Below are positions 16,272 to 24,632 of a stretch of 64,000 bases of DNA, piece after piece. Every line of letters begins with the position of its first letter. Within the stretch, counting starts at the first letter, position 1. This stretch comes from UBA1366 sp047602575 (GTDB lineage: Bacteria; Bacillota; Clostridia; Oscillospirales; Ruminococcaceae). The notes below the pieces were generated by a model. It had not been told where the DNA came from. It ran no database searches and saw only the letters and a program-made list of their open reading frames with translations. The position numbers were made by a program, and so were the translations under genes. Location of the stretch: positions 138,720-202,719 of the forward strand of contig JASGGY010000005.1 of the NCBI GenBank assembly GCA_047602575.1, written 5' to 3'.

Positions 16272-18059
16272 ATGAAATTGATGAAAAAGAAACTCATTGC
16301 GGCTGCATCGGCGGCGATTATGCTGTTGAGTGCGGCAACAGGCGCTGTGCCTGCACAAATGAACGGACTCTTCGGCGGGGCGCCGTCGGCATATGCGGAC
16401 ACGCTGACGAGCGGGAATTATGAGTATGAAGTGCTTGGCGACGGCACGGTTGAAGTTACCGGTTATACCGGTTCGGAAACAGCCATGGTTATTCCTTCTG
16501 AGATTGACGGAAAAAGTGTGACGAAGATCGGCGATAATGCCTTTTCATGGAACAGTTTCTCATTCACCATGGTAACAATTCCGTCCGGTGTTACCAGCAT
16601 CGGAGAGAGAGCATTTTATTACAACGACAATTTGACCGATGTGACAATTCCGGAAAGTGTAAAAACGATTGGCGACAGCGCGTTTGGCGGCTGTGCGCAT
16701 CTGACCGGAATTGTGATTCCTTCCGGCGTGAAAGAAATCGATGCATATGCGTTCGACGCTTGTACTGATTTGACAAGCATTGATGTTGACTCTGCGAACA
16801 CGGAATATACAAGCATCGACGGCGTGTTATACGATAAAGACGTGACGACGCTGCTGCGCTGCCCCGCTGCCGCGCATTCCGTTTCAATTCCGTTAAGCGT
16901 GACAAAAATCGGCACGGGTGCCTTCGACTCCTGCACAGAGATGACAAGCATTTCGCTTTCCTCGCAGATCACGCTCATCGGAAATCGTGCGTTTTCATTT
17001 TGCATCAGCTTGACGGAACTAAAAATCCCGACCAGCGTGACGTACATCGGAGAGGGCGCTTTCTACGGCGCGGGGCTGACCAGTATTGTGATTCCGGACA
17101 GTGTCAGCGGCATCGGAGACGGAATGTTTGAAAATTGTTCCGACCTCGTTTTCGCATCCTTGCCGAGCGGCATAACAAGCATCGGATTTGCTCAATTCTC
17201 CGGATGCGCCCATCTGACCGGCTTGGTGATCCCCCAAGGTGTTACCAGCATTGACCAGAATGCTTTCTTTGACTGTTCAAGCCTTACGCGTATCAACATT
17301 CCCAACAGCGTAACCAGTATCGATGAAGATGCTTTTGCCAACTGCACAAGCCTGACTGAAGTTACAATCCCAGCCGGCGTGACAAGCATAGGAAGTGAAG
17401 CATTCGGATATTACGATGTTGATGATATTTGTATGGTTGCTGCAAGAAGCAGTTACGGTCCATCCTTTCCTAAAGTTCCCGGATTCACAATCAACTGCTA
17501 TTACGGCACTGCCGGTGAACAATATGCCCTTGATAATGGCTTTGATTATTATCTGATTCAAAAGCCCATCATCGGCTTCACTGCCAGCCAGCCCAAGGAC
17601 GCGACTTATACCGGCGCGGCAATCAAGCCGACTGTTACCCTGAAAAACGGCACAACTACCCTCAAGCTCGGCACGGACTACACCGTTATATACAAAAACA
17701 ACACCGCCGTCGGTAAGGCAACCTTGACAATCACCGGCAAAGGCAACTACACCGGAACAATCACCAAAACATTTAAAATCAACCCGAAAGCCGCAACCCT
17801 CTCCTCCGTCACCGCAGGCGCAAAAAAAGCCACGGTGAAATTCACCAAGGTTTCCGGCGTATCGGGCTATGTGATTTACCGCGCGACCGCAAAAACAGGT
17901 ACATACACTAAGATAAAAACCACAACCGCAACGAGCTACACCAACACCGGACTGACCAAAGGCAAAACATATTATTACAAAGTCCGCTCGTATAAAACCG
18001 TCGGCGGGGTACAGTATTACAGTTCTTATTCATCGGTGAAATCTGCGAAAGCAAAATAA
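16272..18059 (+). CDS. Secreted BspA-like leucine-rich repeat protein with Fn3 tail
   Basis: A 595-aa exported protein. Residues 1-40 hold a signal peptide (KKKLIAAASAAIMLLSAATG). Around ten BspA/LRR_5-type repeats of about 23 residues follow (pattern IPSGVTSIGERAF, IPESVKTIGDSAF) to about 420. One MBG-like module (YTGAAIKPTVTLKNG to FKIN, about 435-500) and a fibronectin-III-like domain (VSGVSGYVIYRATAKTGTY) complete the C-terminus. No LPXTG or other anchor is seen. Such proteins are surface or secreted adhesins that bind host matrix or other cells. It is transcribed alone between a consensus promoter and a strong terminator. The C-terminal modules are shared with the protein at 39532-42249. 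Confidence 0.88.
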   Translation: MKLMKKKLIAAASAAIMLLSAATGAVPAQMNGLFGGAPSAYADTLTSGNYEYEVLGDGTVEVTGYTGSETAMVIPSEIDGKSVTKIGDNAFSWNSFSFTMVTIPSGVTSIGERAFYYNDNLTDVTIPESVKTIGDSAFGGCAHLTGIVIPSGVKEIDAYAFDACTDLTSIDVDSANTEYTSIDGVLYDKDVTTLLRCPAAAHSVSIPLSVTKIGTGAFDSCTEMTSISLSSQITLIGNRAFSFCISLTELKIPTSVTYIGEGAFYGAGLTSIVIPDSVSGIGDGMFENCSDLVFASLPSGITSIGFAQFSGCAHLTGLVIPQGVTSIDQNAFFDCSSLTRINIPNSVTSIDEDAFANCTSLTEVTIPAGVTSIGSEAFGYYDVDDICMVAARSSYGPSFPKVPGFTINCYYGTAGEQYALDNGFDYYLIQKPIIGFTASQPKDATYTGAAIKPTVTLKNGTTTLKLGTDYTVIYKNNTAVGKATLTITGKGNYTGTITKTFKINPKAATLSSVTAGAKKATVKFTKVSGVSGYVIYRATAKTGTYTKIKTTTATSYTNTGLTKGKTYYYKVRSYKTVGGVQYYSSYSSVKSAKAK

Positions 18060-18063
18060 CAAC

Positions 18064-18095
18064 AAAAAGCCCGGTACATCTGCACCGGGCTTTTT
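18064..18095 (+). terminator. Rho-independent terminator of the BspA-like gene
   Basis: AAAAAGCCCGGT and ACCGGGCTTTTT flank an 8-nt loop directly after the stop codon. Confidence 0.9.
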
Positions 18096-18136
18096 CGCGC
18101 GCAGCCGGTGGCTGCGAAATCGCGCGCGGGAGTTGG

Positions 18137-18165
18137 TTGCCAAACACGCCTGGATATGCTATGAT
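18137..18165 (+). promoter_or_regulatory. Promoter of the XRE/DUF5680 regulator
   Basis: TTGCCA (18137-18142) and TATGAT (18160-18165) are spaced by 17 bp. The predicted transcription start falls in the left arm of the palindrome that follows. Confidence 0.7.
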
Positions 18166-18167
18166 GA

Positions 18168-18213
18168 TATTGCTCCACCAATCAGAGCGCAAGCTTTCAT
18201 TGGTGGAGCAATA
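18168..18213 (+). promoter_or_regulatory. 15-bp perfect inverted repeat at the transcription start (operator or leader hairpin)
   Basis: TATTGCTCCACCAAT (18168-18182) and its exact complement (18199-18213) are separated by 16 bp. They lie between the -10 box and the Shine-Dalgarno of the XRE regulator. Position and symmetry suit an autoregulatory operator. If transcribed, it forms a strong 5' UTR hairpin. Confidence 0.6.
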
Positions 18214-18237
18214 AAAAACAGGAAGCGGGGAGCGGGT

Positions 18238-18909
18238 ATGGATTTTTCAGAGAAACTGGCGGTGTGCCGCAAGCGCCGCGGCTGGTCGCAGGAGCAGCTT
18301 TCGGACGAGATGGTGCTGTCGCGGCAGTCGGTGGCGAAGTGGGAGAGCGGGCAGAGCGTGCCGGAGCTTGTGCATCTCATTCGGCTGGCGGAGCTGTTCG
18401 GTGTGTCGGTGGACTATCTGGTGCGCGACGGGGAATCGTGCCTGCAAGCACCTTTGCCGCGCACTGTCGGCGAAGACGCGCTGCGCGGGTTTCTGATGAC
18501 GGCAAAGCGGAAAACCTACGCGGGCAAGGGCGCGGAGTGCGCATCGTCCCGCCCGGCGTCGCACGATCTGCGGTATGCCGAGGGCGCGTTTCTTTACATC
18601 GACAGCTATCTGGGCGGCGAGCGGTTTTCCGGCGAAGAAGCTGTCTGGGAACACGGCGAGCCGGTGTTTGCGATGAATTATTCCGGCAGGGTGACGGGGG
18701 CGGCGTTCTCGGGGGATTTCCTTAAAGCGGCGCTGTGCGAAGTGCCTTACGACGCGCCGTACCGTGGGCCGGCGCATTACGCCGCGGGGGATGCCCTCTA
18801 CCTGTGCCGGTGGGAGGGAACGCTTGCGTGGTTTCAGGGTTATGAGGAAATCCTGTTCAAGGGCGAGCGGATCTATGAATGCTTTTTCCACGGCGGTGCG
18901 GTGAAATAA
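18238..18909 (+). CDS. XRE-family transcriptional regulator with DUF5680 domain
   Basis: A 224-aa protein. Residues 1-65 are a Cro/CI helix-turn-helix (RRGWSQEQLSDEM, SRQSVAKWESGQSVPEL, LAELFGVSVDYLV). The rest is a DUF5680 domain, recognised by FLMTAKRKTYAGKGAE, RPASHDLRYAEGAFLYIDSY, EEAVW and WFQGYEEILFKG followed by YECFFHGG. DUF5680 is of unknown function but is often fused to such DNA-binding heads and may sense a small ligand. ATG 18238 is chosen because GGGGAGCGGG precedes it and the sequence before it lies in the palindrome. It is probably autoregulated through that palindrome. No other target gene is evident next to it. Confidence 0.88.
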   Translation: MDFSEKLAVCRKRRGWSQEQLSDEMVLSRQSVAKWESGQSVPELVHLIRLAELFGVSVDYLVRDGESCLQAPLPRTVGEDALRGFLMTAKRKTYAGKGAECASSRPASHDLRYAEGAFLYIDSYLGGERFSGEEAVWEHGEPVFAMNYSGRVTGAAFSGDFLKAALCEVPYDAPYRGPAHYAAGDALYLCRWEGTLAWFQGYEEILFKGERIYECFFHGGAVK

Positions 18910-18913
18910 TCAT

Positions 18914-18951
18914 GTCCGGCGCGTACCTGTTTTTGCAGGAACGCGCCGGAC
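18914..18951 (+). terminator. Terminator-like hairpin after the XRE gene (copy 1)
   Basis: GTCCGGCGCGT and ACGCGCCGGAC enclose CCTGTTTTTGCAGG. No T-run follows. The hairpin at 19165-19209 has the same plan and the same inner stem-loop. Confidence 0.55.
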
Positions 18952-18970
18952 TCAGACTGTAGCTTAACCC

Positions 18971-19066
18971 TAGTCAGGGGGCGCCGCCCTTGCTGTCGCG
19001 CACGACAGCATTGACACACTCCTTCCAAAGGGGGCATGCCCCCTTTGGAAACCCGTTGTTTTTAGG
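18971..19066. repeat. Dispersed palindromic element, copy A
   Basis: Contains a hairpin (GCTGTCG/CGACAGC), then a 28-bp perfect palindrome (19023-19050, arms TTCCAAAGGGGGCA) that runs into ACCCGTTGTTTTT. The CTTTGGAAACCCGTTGTTTT core recurs at 26.4 kb, 35.1 kb (inverted) and 54.3 kb. The whole 18910-19286 gap holds only this element, the two hairpins and a recQ-tail duplication. Confidence 0.75.
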
Positions 19067-19164
19067 ATTGTACTTTGTTTTGCTTAGCAGATTTGTGTTT
19101 TCGCTGCTGCTTTGTGATTCTTGTGGGCATTCGGGAAATGAGTATAGACTTTTTCTTCAGTCTA

Positions 19165-19209
19165 AAGTCCGGAGCGCACCTGTTTTTGCAGGAACGCTCC
19201 GGACTTTTT
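19165..19209 (+). terminator. Terminator hairpin (copy 2)
   Basis: GTCCGGAGCG (19167-19176) and CGCTCCGGAC (19195-19204) flank the same CCTGTTTTTGCAGG inner stem-loop as copy 1, followed here by TTTTT. Base differences from copy 1 are mirrored in both arms. Confidence 0.7.
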
Positions 19210-19221
19210 GCGGATAACCCG

Positions 19222-19252
19222 CTAGGTAATCCCCAGCGCCGCAAGGCGGCTT
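19222..19252 (-). repeat. recQ: Short duplicate of the recQ 3' end
   Basis: Read on the minus strand this encodes SRLAALGIT plus a stop. It nearly repeats the last residues of RecQ (SRLAAMGIS plus stop), about 35 bp beyond the true recQ stop. Confidence 0.55.
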
Positions 19253-19286
19253 CTCGGGAACGCTTGGACGTTTAGTTGACAACTTA

Positions 19287-21332
19287 CTACGAAATTCCCA
19301 TCGCCGCAAGGCGGCTTTTTACGTCAGCGGGGGTTGTGCCGTGCGCGCGGGCAAGCTGGTCGATGTCCGTGCCGGAGAAGAATTCCCCGACCAGCAGGCG
19401 CGTTTCCTCGCCGCTCCAATGGATGGGGGTGGCATCTTTTTGCCGCGCGGCAGGTTCTCCGGATTGCTGCGGCGCGGCGGCTTGCGGGGTGTTTGGCGTG
19501 TCGGAAAGCGCCGGGTGCGCCGCAAGATACTGCTCGATTTCCGCGCAGAACAACGCGCCGTACTGCGCCGCCTTGCGCGTGCCCACGCCAGCAACTGCGA
19601 GAAATTCCTCGTTTGTCACCGGCAGCTTGCGGCACATATCCGTCAGCGCTGCGTCGGTGAAAATGATGTACGCCGGCAGATGCGTCTGCGCCGCCAGATG
19701 GGCGCGCAGCTTTTTCAGCGCGGCAAACAAGCCCTCGTTTAGGCTGTGCAGGGGCTTTTCCGGCGCGGGGGCTTCCTCGCGGGCAAGCTTCATCTCAAGC
19801 GGCTTGCGGTCGCGCAGAATTTCCGCTGAGCGCGCGGACAGCTTCACCACCGGAAACTCGTCGTCGGACAAAAGCAGATAGCCCTGCTCGATCAGAAAAT
19901 CAAGCATCGTTCGCACGCGGTCGCGCGAAACGTCCGCCAGCAAGCCGTAGGTGGAAAGCTTGTCAAATCCGGCGGCGAGAAGCTTTTCATTCTTCAGCCC
20001 GCGCACAACGGAAACAACCATCGACTTGCCGTAATTGCGTCCTTTTTGCGCGATGCGGTAAACGCAGGAAACAATTTTCTGCGCATCGAGCGTGATGTCC
20101 ACCGTGTCGAAATTCGACGCGCAGGTCGAGCAGTTGCCGCAGAACGACGGTGCGGTTTCCCCGAAATAGCGCAGGATGAATTCGCGTAGGCAGCCGTTCA
20201 AGCCGCAATAGACGGTCATCATTTTCAGCCGCGCGCGGTCTTTTTCTTTCACCTGCGCGCGCACCTCTGGGTCGGCAGACTCGCCGGCGGTATCGCTGTT
20301 TTCAATCAGGAACTGATTCGTGCGGACATCCCTGCCGCTGTAAAGCAGGATACATTCCGCAGGCTCGCCGTCGCGCCCCGCTCGTCCGGCTTCCTGATAA
20401 TAACTCTCGATGTTTTTCGGCATATTGTAATGCACAACCAGCGAAACGTCAGACTTGTCGATGCCCATGCCGAACGCGTTTGTCGCGACCATGACACGGC
20501 GGCGGTCAAAGATGAAATCGTCCTGATTCGCCGTGCGCTCCTCGTCGCTCAAGCCGGCGTGATAGCGCGTCGCGGCAAAGCCGGCGGCGTTTAAGTTTTC
20601 GCAGACCTCCTCGACGGTTTTCCGCGCAAGGCAGTAAACAATCGCGCAGCGTGTTTTATCGGCGCTGAGAATTTTCAGAAGCTCCGCGAATTTATCGCGC
20701 GGCTTTCTCACGCCGAAATACAGATTCGGGCGGTCAAAGCCGGTGGTGACGGTGAACGGCTCGTTCAAGCCGAGCATCCGGACAATGTCCGCGCGCACCT
20801 CCTGCGTGGCAGTGGCGGTAAAAGCACTCAGTACCGGGCGGCGGGGGAGGGCGGCGAGGAACTCCGTGATGCGCAGATAGCTCGGGCGGAAATCCTGCCC
20901 CCATTGCGAAACGCAGTGCGCCTCGTCCACGGCGACCATCGCGACGGGAATCCGCGCGGCAAGGCTCAAAAAGCCGTCCACGGAAAGGCGCTCGGGCGCG
21001 ACATAGAGCAGCTTGTACGCGCCGTCCGCAGCAGAGCGGAGGGTGTCGGCATACTGTGCGGCGGTCATGGCGCTGTGGATGCAGGCGGCGGGAATGCCCG
21101 ACTCGGCGAGGGCTTCCACCTGATCCTTCATCAGCGAAATCAGCGGCGAAATTACCACCGTCATCCCGCGCAGCAACAAAGCCGGAATCTGATAGCACAC
21201 CGATTTTCCCGCGCCGGTGGGCATAATTCCCAGCGCGTCGCGCCCGGCAAGCAGGCTGTCAATCAGCTCCGCCTGACCGGGCTTGAACGCGGAATGCCCG
21301 AAATATTCTTTTAAAACAGTAAATTTATCCAT
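19287..21332 (-). CDS. recQ: ATP-dependent DNA helicase RecQ
   Basis: A 681-aa superfamily 2 helicase of replication restart and recombination. Visible in order are Walker A MPTGAGKS (37-44), DEAHCVSQWGQDFRPSY (from 136), helicase motif VI YYQEAGRAGRDGEPAECIL, the RecQ zinc-binding cysteines (CGLNGCLREFIL and CGNCSTC), a winged-helix RQC region and an HRDC domain (about 520-600). A further C-terminal helix-turn-helix-like segment has GTTPADVKSRLAAMG. ATG 21332 is chosen over an upstream in-frame start because its promoter (21374-21402) places the transcript start at about 21367, and AGGTG precedes it. Its last codons are partly duplicated downstream at 19222-19252. Confidence 0.96.
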   Translation of the reverse strand: MDKFTVLKEYFGHSAFKPGQAELIDSLLAGRDALGIMPTGAGKSVCYQIPALLLRGMTVVISPLISLMKDQVEALAESGIPAACIHSAMTAAQYADTLRSAADGAYKLLYVAPERLSVDGFLSLAARIPVAMVAVDEAHCVSQWGQDFRPSYLRITEFLAALPRRPVLSAFTATATQEVRADIVRMLGLNEPFTVTTGFDRPNLYFGVRKPRDKFAELLKILSADKTRCAIVYCLARKTVEEVCENLNAAGFAATRYHAGLSDEERTANQDDFIFDRRRVMVATNAFGMGIDKSDVSLVVHYNMPKNIESYYQEAGRAGRDGEPAECILLYSGRDVRTNQFLIENSDTAGESADPEVRAQVKEKDRARLKMMTVYCGLNGCLREFILRYFGETAPSFCGNCSTCASNFDTVDITLDAQKIVSCVYRIAQKGRNYGKSMVVSVVRGLKNEKLLAAGFDKLSTYGLLADVSRDRVRTMLDFLIEQGYLLLSDDEFPVVKLSARSAEILRDRKPLEMKLAREEAPAPEKPLHSLNEGLFAALKKLRAHLAAQTHLPAYIIFTDAALTDMCRKLPVTNEEFLAVAGVGTRKAAQYGALFCAEIEQYLAAHPALSDTPNTPQAAAPQQSGEPAARQKDATPIHWSGEETRLLVGEFFSGTDIDQLARAHGTTPADVKSRLAAMGIS

Positions 21333-21373
21333 CGTTTCACCTTTTATGACAGCAGGATCGGATTTCATTTTCA

Positions 21374-21402
21374 AGTATACCACATTTTTTGTGTGAGGGC
21401 AA
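21374..21402 (-). promoter_or_regulatory. Promoter of recQ
   Basis: Minus-strand TTGCCC (21397-21402) and TATACT (21374-21379) are 17 bp apart. Confidence 0.7.
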
Positions 21403-21431
21403 GGCGCGGTGCGCGGTTTCTTTGCGAAAAG

Positions 21432-21612
21432 TCTAGGGCATCACCGCACAATTCGCGCCTGCGGCTTGGCGTACATCTTGCTTGCATAAATTCCGTCAGT
21501 TTGCCCAAAAATCCCTTGAAAGGCGGCGGCCTTCCTGCGGTCTTTTTGAGCAAACTGACGAAATTTCTGACTGCGCAATATGCGCACCAGAATTATGCGG
21601 TGATGCCCTAGA
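21432..21612. mobile_element. MITE-like element, copy 1 (181 bp)
   Basis: Bounded by near-perfect terminal inverted repeats (TCTAGGGCATCACCGCA at the left, its complement at the right end). A second nested inverted repeat (GTCAGTTTG / CAAACTGAC inside AAATT...AATTT) lets most of the element fold into one structure. It has no transposase. A diverged copy lies at 28940-29142. Situated between the divergent recQ and iorA promoters. Confidence 0.75.
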
Positions 21613-21629
21613 AATCAAAGCGTTCGCAC

Positions 21630-21658
21630 TTGAATTTTTGTCCGAAATATGTTATACT
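21630..21658 (+). promoter_or_regulatory. Promoter of the iorA operon
   Basis: TTGAAT (21630-21635) and TATACT (21653-21658) have a 17-bp spacer, starting immediately after the MITE-like element. Confidence 0.65.
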
Positions 21659-21772
21659 GACTGATGAGTAAGCTGATTGCCGGATGAATAAAGCCGTTAG
21701 CTGAACAGGATGCGGCGGATTGCGCGGCAAGCCTTTGCTTGCGCCGCCGGAATGGAAAGGATGTTATTACCA

Positions 21773-23506
21773 ATGAAGAAACTGATGCTCGGAAACGAAG
21801 CGTTTGCAAGGGGACTGTACGAGGGCGGCTGCCGCTTTGTGTCGTCTTATCCCGGAACGCCGTCCACCGAGATTACCGAATATGTCGCGGAATACGATGC
21901 GGTTTACGCCGAGTGGGCGCCCAACGAAAAAGTTGCGATGGAAGCCGCAATCGGCGCGTCCATCGGCGGGGCGCGCGCGTTCTGCGGGATGAAACACGTC
22001 GGGCTGAACGTCGCCGCCGACCCGCTTTACACCGTCGCTTACACCGGTGTCAACGGCGGGCTTGTGATCGCCGTCGCCGACGACCCGGGGATGCACTCGT
22101 CGCAGAACGAGCAGGATTCCCGCCACCACGCGATTGCGTCAAAGGTTCTGATGCTTGAACCGAGCGATTCCGGCGAATGTAAGGCTTTCACCAAAGCAGC
22201 ATTTGAACTGTCCGAGGAATTCGACACGCCCGTTATCGTGCGGCTTTCCACCCGCGTTTCACATTCCCAGTCGGCGGTGGAATTGCTCGACCGCGCGGGC
22301 GATGAAATCAAGCCCTACATAAAAAATCCCGCGAAATACGTCATGATGCCCAACAACGCGCGCGGCAGACACGTATTTGTCGAGGAACGCACCAAAAAGC
22401 TGATTGCATGGGCGGAAACCTCGGAGTTAAACCGCGTTGAACTTAACGAATCCGACACCGGCGTGATCACAAGCGGCATCGCTTATCAGTACGCAAAGGA
22501 AGCGCTCGGCGATACGGTTTCCTACTTAAAGCTCGGCGTGGTTAACCCCTTGCCGGAGCGTCTGATCAAAGACTTTGCGACAAAGCATAAAAAAATTATC
22601 GTGATTGAAGAACTCGACGGCATCATCGAGCAGCACTGCAAGGCGCTGGGTGTGGACTGTGCGGGAAAAGAGATTTTCGGCTTCATCGGTGAGCTTTCAC
22701 AGGCGATTATCGCGGAGAAGCTGCTAGGCAAAAAAGCGGAATTTCTGCAATTTCCGGAGAACGTGCCGGTGCGCCCGCCCGTGATGTGTGCGGGATGTCC
22801 CCATCGCGGTGTGTTCTATGCGCTGTCAAAGCATAAGGTGATGGTTTCCGGCGATATTGGTTGCTACACGCTCGGCGCTGCCGCTCCGCTTTCGGCGATG
22901 GATACGACCATCTGCATGGGCGCGTCAATCAGCGCGCTGCATGGCTATAACAAGGCGCTCGGTGCGGATGCGGCGTGCAAATCTGCGGCGGTCATCGGCG
23001 ACTCGACCTTTATGCACAGCGGCATCACCGGGCTTGTGAACATCGCTTACAACGCGACAAATTCGCTTGTTCTGATTCTTGATAACTCCATCACCGGCAT
23101 GACCGGACATCAGCACAACCCCACCACGGGCGTGAACCTCAAGGGTGACCCGGCGGCGGCGGTGAATCTCGAGGAGCTTTGCCGCGCGGTCGGCATCAAG
23201 CGCGTGCGCGTGGTTGACCCTTATGACATGAAAGCCACCGAGGACGCGATTGTTGAGGAGCTTGCCGCGGACGAGCCGAGTGTGATCATTTCCCGCCGCC
23301 CCTGCGCGCTGCTCAAATATGTCAAAGCGAAGCCCGCGCTGCGGATCAACAAGGACAAATGCACGGGCTGCAAGGCTTGCTTAAAAATCGGCTGCCCGGC
23401 GATTTCGGTGAAGAACAAAAAGGCGGAGATCGACCGCACCCTTTGTGTGGGCTGCGGCATCTGCAAGGCGCTCTGCCGCTTCGGCGCGATTGAAACGCCG
23501 GAATAA
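21773..23506 (+). CDS. iorA: Indolepyruvate ferredoxin oxidoreductase, alpha subunit
   Basis: A 577-aa thiamine-diphosphate enzyme that oxidatively decarboxylates aryl pyruvates from Trp, Tyr and Phe to aryl-acetyl-CoA while reducing ferredoxin. The N-terminus has NEAFARGLYEGGCRF and SYPGTPSTEI of the pyrimidine-binding domain. The TPP/Mg site is GDIGCYTLG plus GDSTFMHSGITGL and DNSITGMTGHQHNP. The C-terminal 55 residues carry two 4Fe-4S motifs (CTGCKACLKIGC, CVGCGICKALC). ATG 21773 is taken with GGAAAGG upstream. It leads an operon with a GNAT gene, iorB, paaK and an ACT-domain gene. The low-potential electrons would go to a ferredoxin such as that at 28771. Confidence 0.95.
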   Translation: MKKLMLGNEAFARGLYEGGCRFVSSYPGTPSTEITEYVAEYDAVYAEWAPNEKVAMEAAIGASIGGARAFCGMKHVGLNVAADPLYTVAYTGVNGGLVIAVADDPGMHSSQNEQDSRHHAIASKVLMLEPSDSGECKAFTKAAFELSEEFDTPVIVRLSTRVSHSQSAVELLDRAGDEIKPYIKNPAKYVMMPNNARGRHVFVEERTKKLIAWAETSELNRVELNESDTGVITSGIAYQYAKEALGDTVSYLKLGVVNPLPERLIKDFATKHKKIIVIEELDGIIEQHCKALGVDCAGKEIFGFIGELSQAIIAEKLLGKKAEFLQFPENVPVRPPVMCAGCPHRGVFYALSKHKVMVSGDIGCYTLGAAAPLSAMDTTICMGASISALHGYNKALGADAACKSAAVIGDSTFMHSGITGLVNIAYNATNSLVLILDNSITGMTGHQHNPTTGVNLKGDPAAAVNLEELCRAVGIKRVRVVDPYDMKATEDAIVEELAADEPSVIISRRPCALLKYVKAKPALRINKDKCTGCKACLKIGCPAISVKNKKAEIDRTLCVGCGICKALCRFGAIETPE

Positions 23507-23518
23507 GGGAAGTACGAA

Positions 23519-23938
23519 ATGGAAATCACCTACACCGACCGCATTGCGGTTGATGATTATAATCTGCTGCGGGCTTCTGCCGGATGGCCGCAGATTTGTC
23601 CGGAACAGGCACAAGCGGGACTCAACGGCAGTGTGTTTATGACGGTCGCAAAGGACGGCGCAAAAACAGTCGGCATGGCGCGTCTTGTGACGGACGGCGG
23701 ATATATCGCCTATATCGCGGATGTTCTGGTTCTTCCGGAATACCAGCGCAGATACATCGGCACGGAATTGATGAACCGTGTGATGGCGAATGTTCGGGAG
23801 CGCCGGAAAGACGGCTATCAGATTCATCTGGTTCTGATGTCGGCAAAAGGGAAAGAATCGTTTTATAAACAATTCGGATTTGTAAAAAGACCGGACGATC
23901 ATTTCGGTTGCAGAATGTCGCAATGGCTTTCGGAGTAG
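23519..23938 (+). CDS. GNAT N-acetyltransferase within the ior operon
   Basis: A 139-aa single-domain acetyltransferase. It has DVLVLPEYQRRYIGTELM, the acetyl-CoA pyrophosphate loop with RRYIG replacing the usual RGKGIG, and the C-terminal FYKQFGFVKRP. It sits 12 bp after iorA and 39 bp before iorB on the same strand, with normal GC composition, so it is co-expressed with the oxidoreductase. Its substrate is unknown. An aromatic amine or amino acid would fit the operon, but that is only context. Confidence 0.82.
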   Translation: MEITYTDRIAVDDYNLLRASAGWPQICPEQAQAGLNGSVFMTVAKDGAKTVGMARLVTDGGYIAYIADVLVLPEYQRRYIGTELMNRVMANVRERRKDGYQIHLVLMSAKGKESFYKQFGFVKRPDDHFGCRMSQWLSE

Positions 23939-23977
23939 TCAGTATAAGCGGAAATTATCAGAGATGAGGATTTATAA

Positions 23978-24553
23978 ATGGAAACAAAATCAATCATGAT
24001 TGTTGGCGTGGGTGGACAGGGCTCGCTGCTTGCTTCGCGCCTGATCGGAAACGTCTTGTTGTCGGCGGGCTATGACGTGAAGGTGTCCGAGGTGCATGGC
24101 ATGAGCCAGCGCGGCGGGTCGGTTGTGACCTATGTCAAATACGGTGAAGCTGTCTATTCCCCTGTCATCGAACAGGGCGAGGCGGACATCATCATCAGCT
24201 TTGAACAGCTCGAAGCGTCGCGCTATGTTTCTTATCTGAAAAAAGGCGGACACCTTGTGACTTCGACGCAGAAAATCGATCCCATGCCGGTGATTACGGG
24301 TGCTGCGGTTTATCCGGAGGACATTGTGGAAAAAATCAAAGCCCTCGGCATCGATGTCATCGCGGCGGATGCGCTTTCTCTGGCGGAGGAAGCGGGCAGC
24401 GCAAAGGCTTCTAACGTGGTGCTGATGGGCGTGGTGTCGAAGAAAATGGCGTTCCCCGAAGAAGCGTGGCAGGCGGCGCTGGAAGCATGCGTTCCCGCGA
24501 AATTCCTTGAGCTGAACAAAAAGGCGTTTGCGCTGGGCAGAGCGATTGCGTAA
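23978..24553 (+). CDS. iorB: Indolepyruvate ferredoxin oxidoreductase, beta subunit
   Basis: A 191-aa protein of the pyruvate ferredoxin/flavodoxin oxidoreductase gamma-like family. Its start IMIVGVGGQGSLLASRLIG and the segment SEVHGMSQRGGSV are diagnostic for IorB. It pairs with IorA to form the complete enzyme. The usual adjacency of iorA and iorB is interrupted here by a GNAT gene. PaaK follows 79 bp downstream of its stop. Confidence 0.94.
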   Translation: METKSIMIVGVGGQGSLLASRLIGNVLLSAGYDVKVSEVHGMSQRGGSVVTYVKYGEAVYSPVIEQGEADIIISFEQLEASRYVSYLKKGGHLVTSTQKIDPMPVITGAAVYPEDIVEKIKALGIDVIAADALSLAEEAGSAKASNVVLMGVVSKKMAFPEEAWQAALEACVPAKFLELNKKAFALGRAIA

Positions 24554-24632
24554 ATCGGGCAAGGGCTGCGGGAAAGCGATTTCGGCAGCTAATAATACAG
24601 TTTATTAAAACAGAATGATGGAGGGAATTTCG

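Noticed and set aside
19287..21332. recQ as part of a defence island
   Set aside because: Full RecQ-RQC-HRDC domain set, own promoter and no neighbouring nuclease or defence genes; it is the housekeeping helicase.
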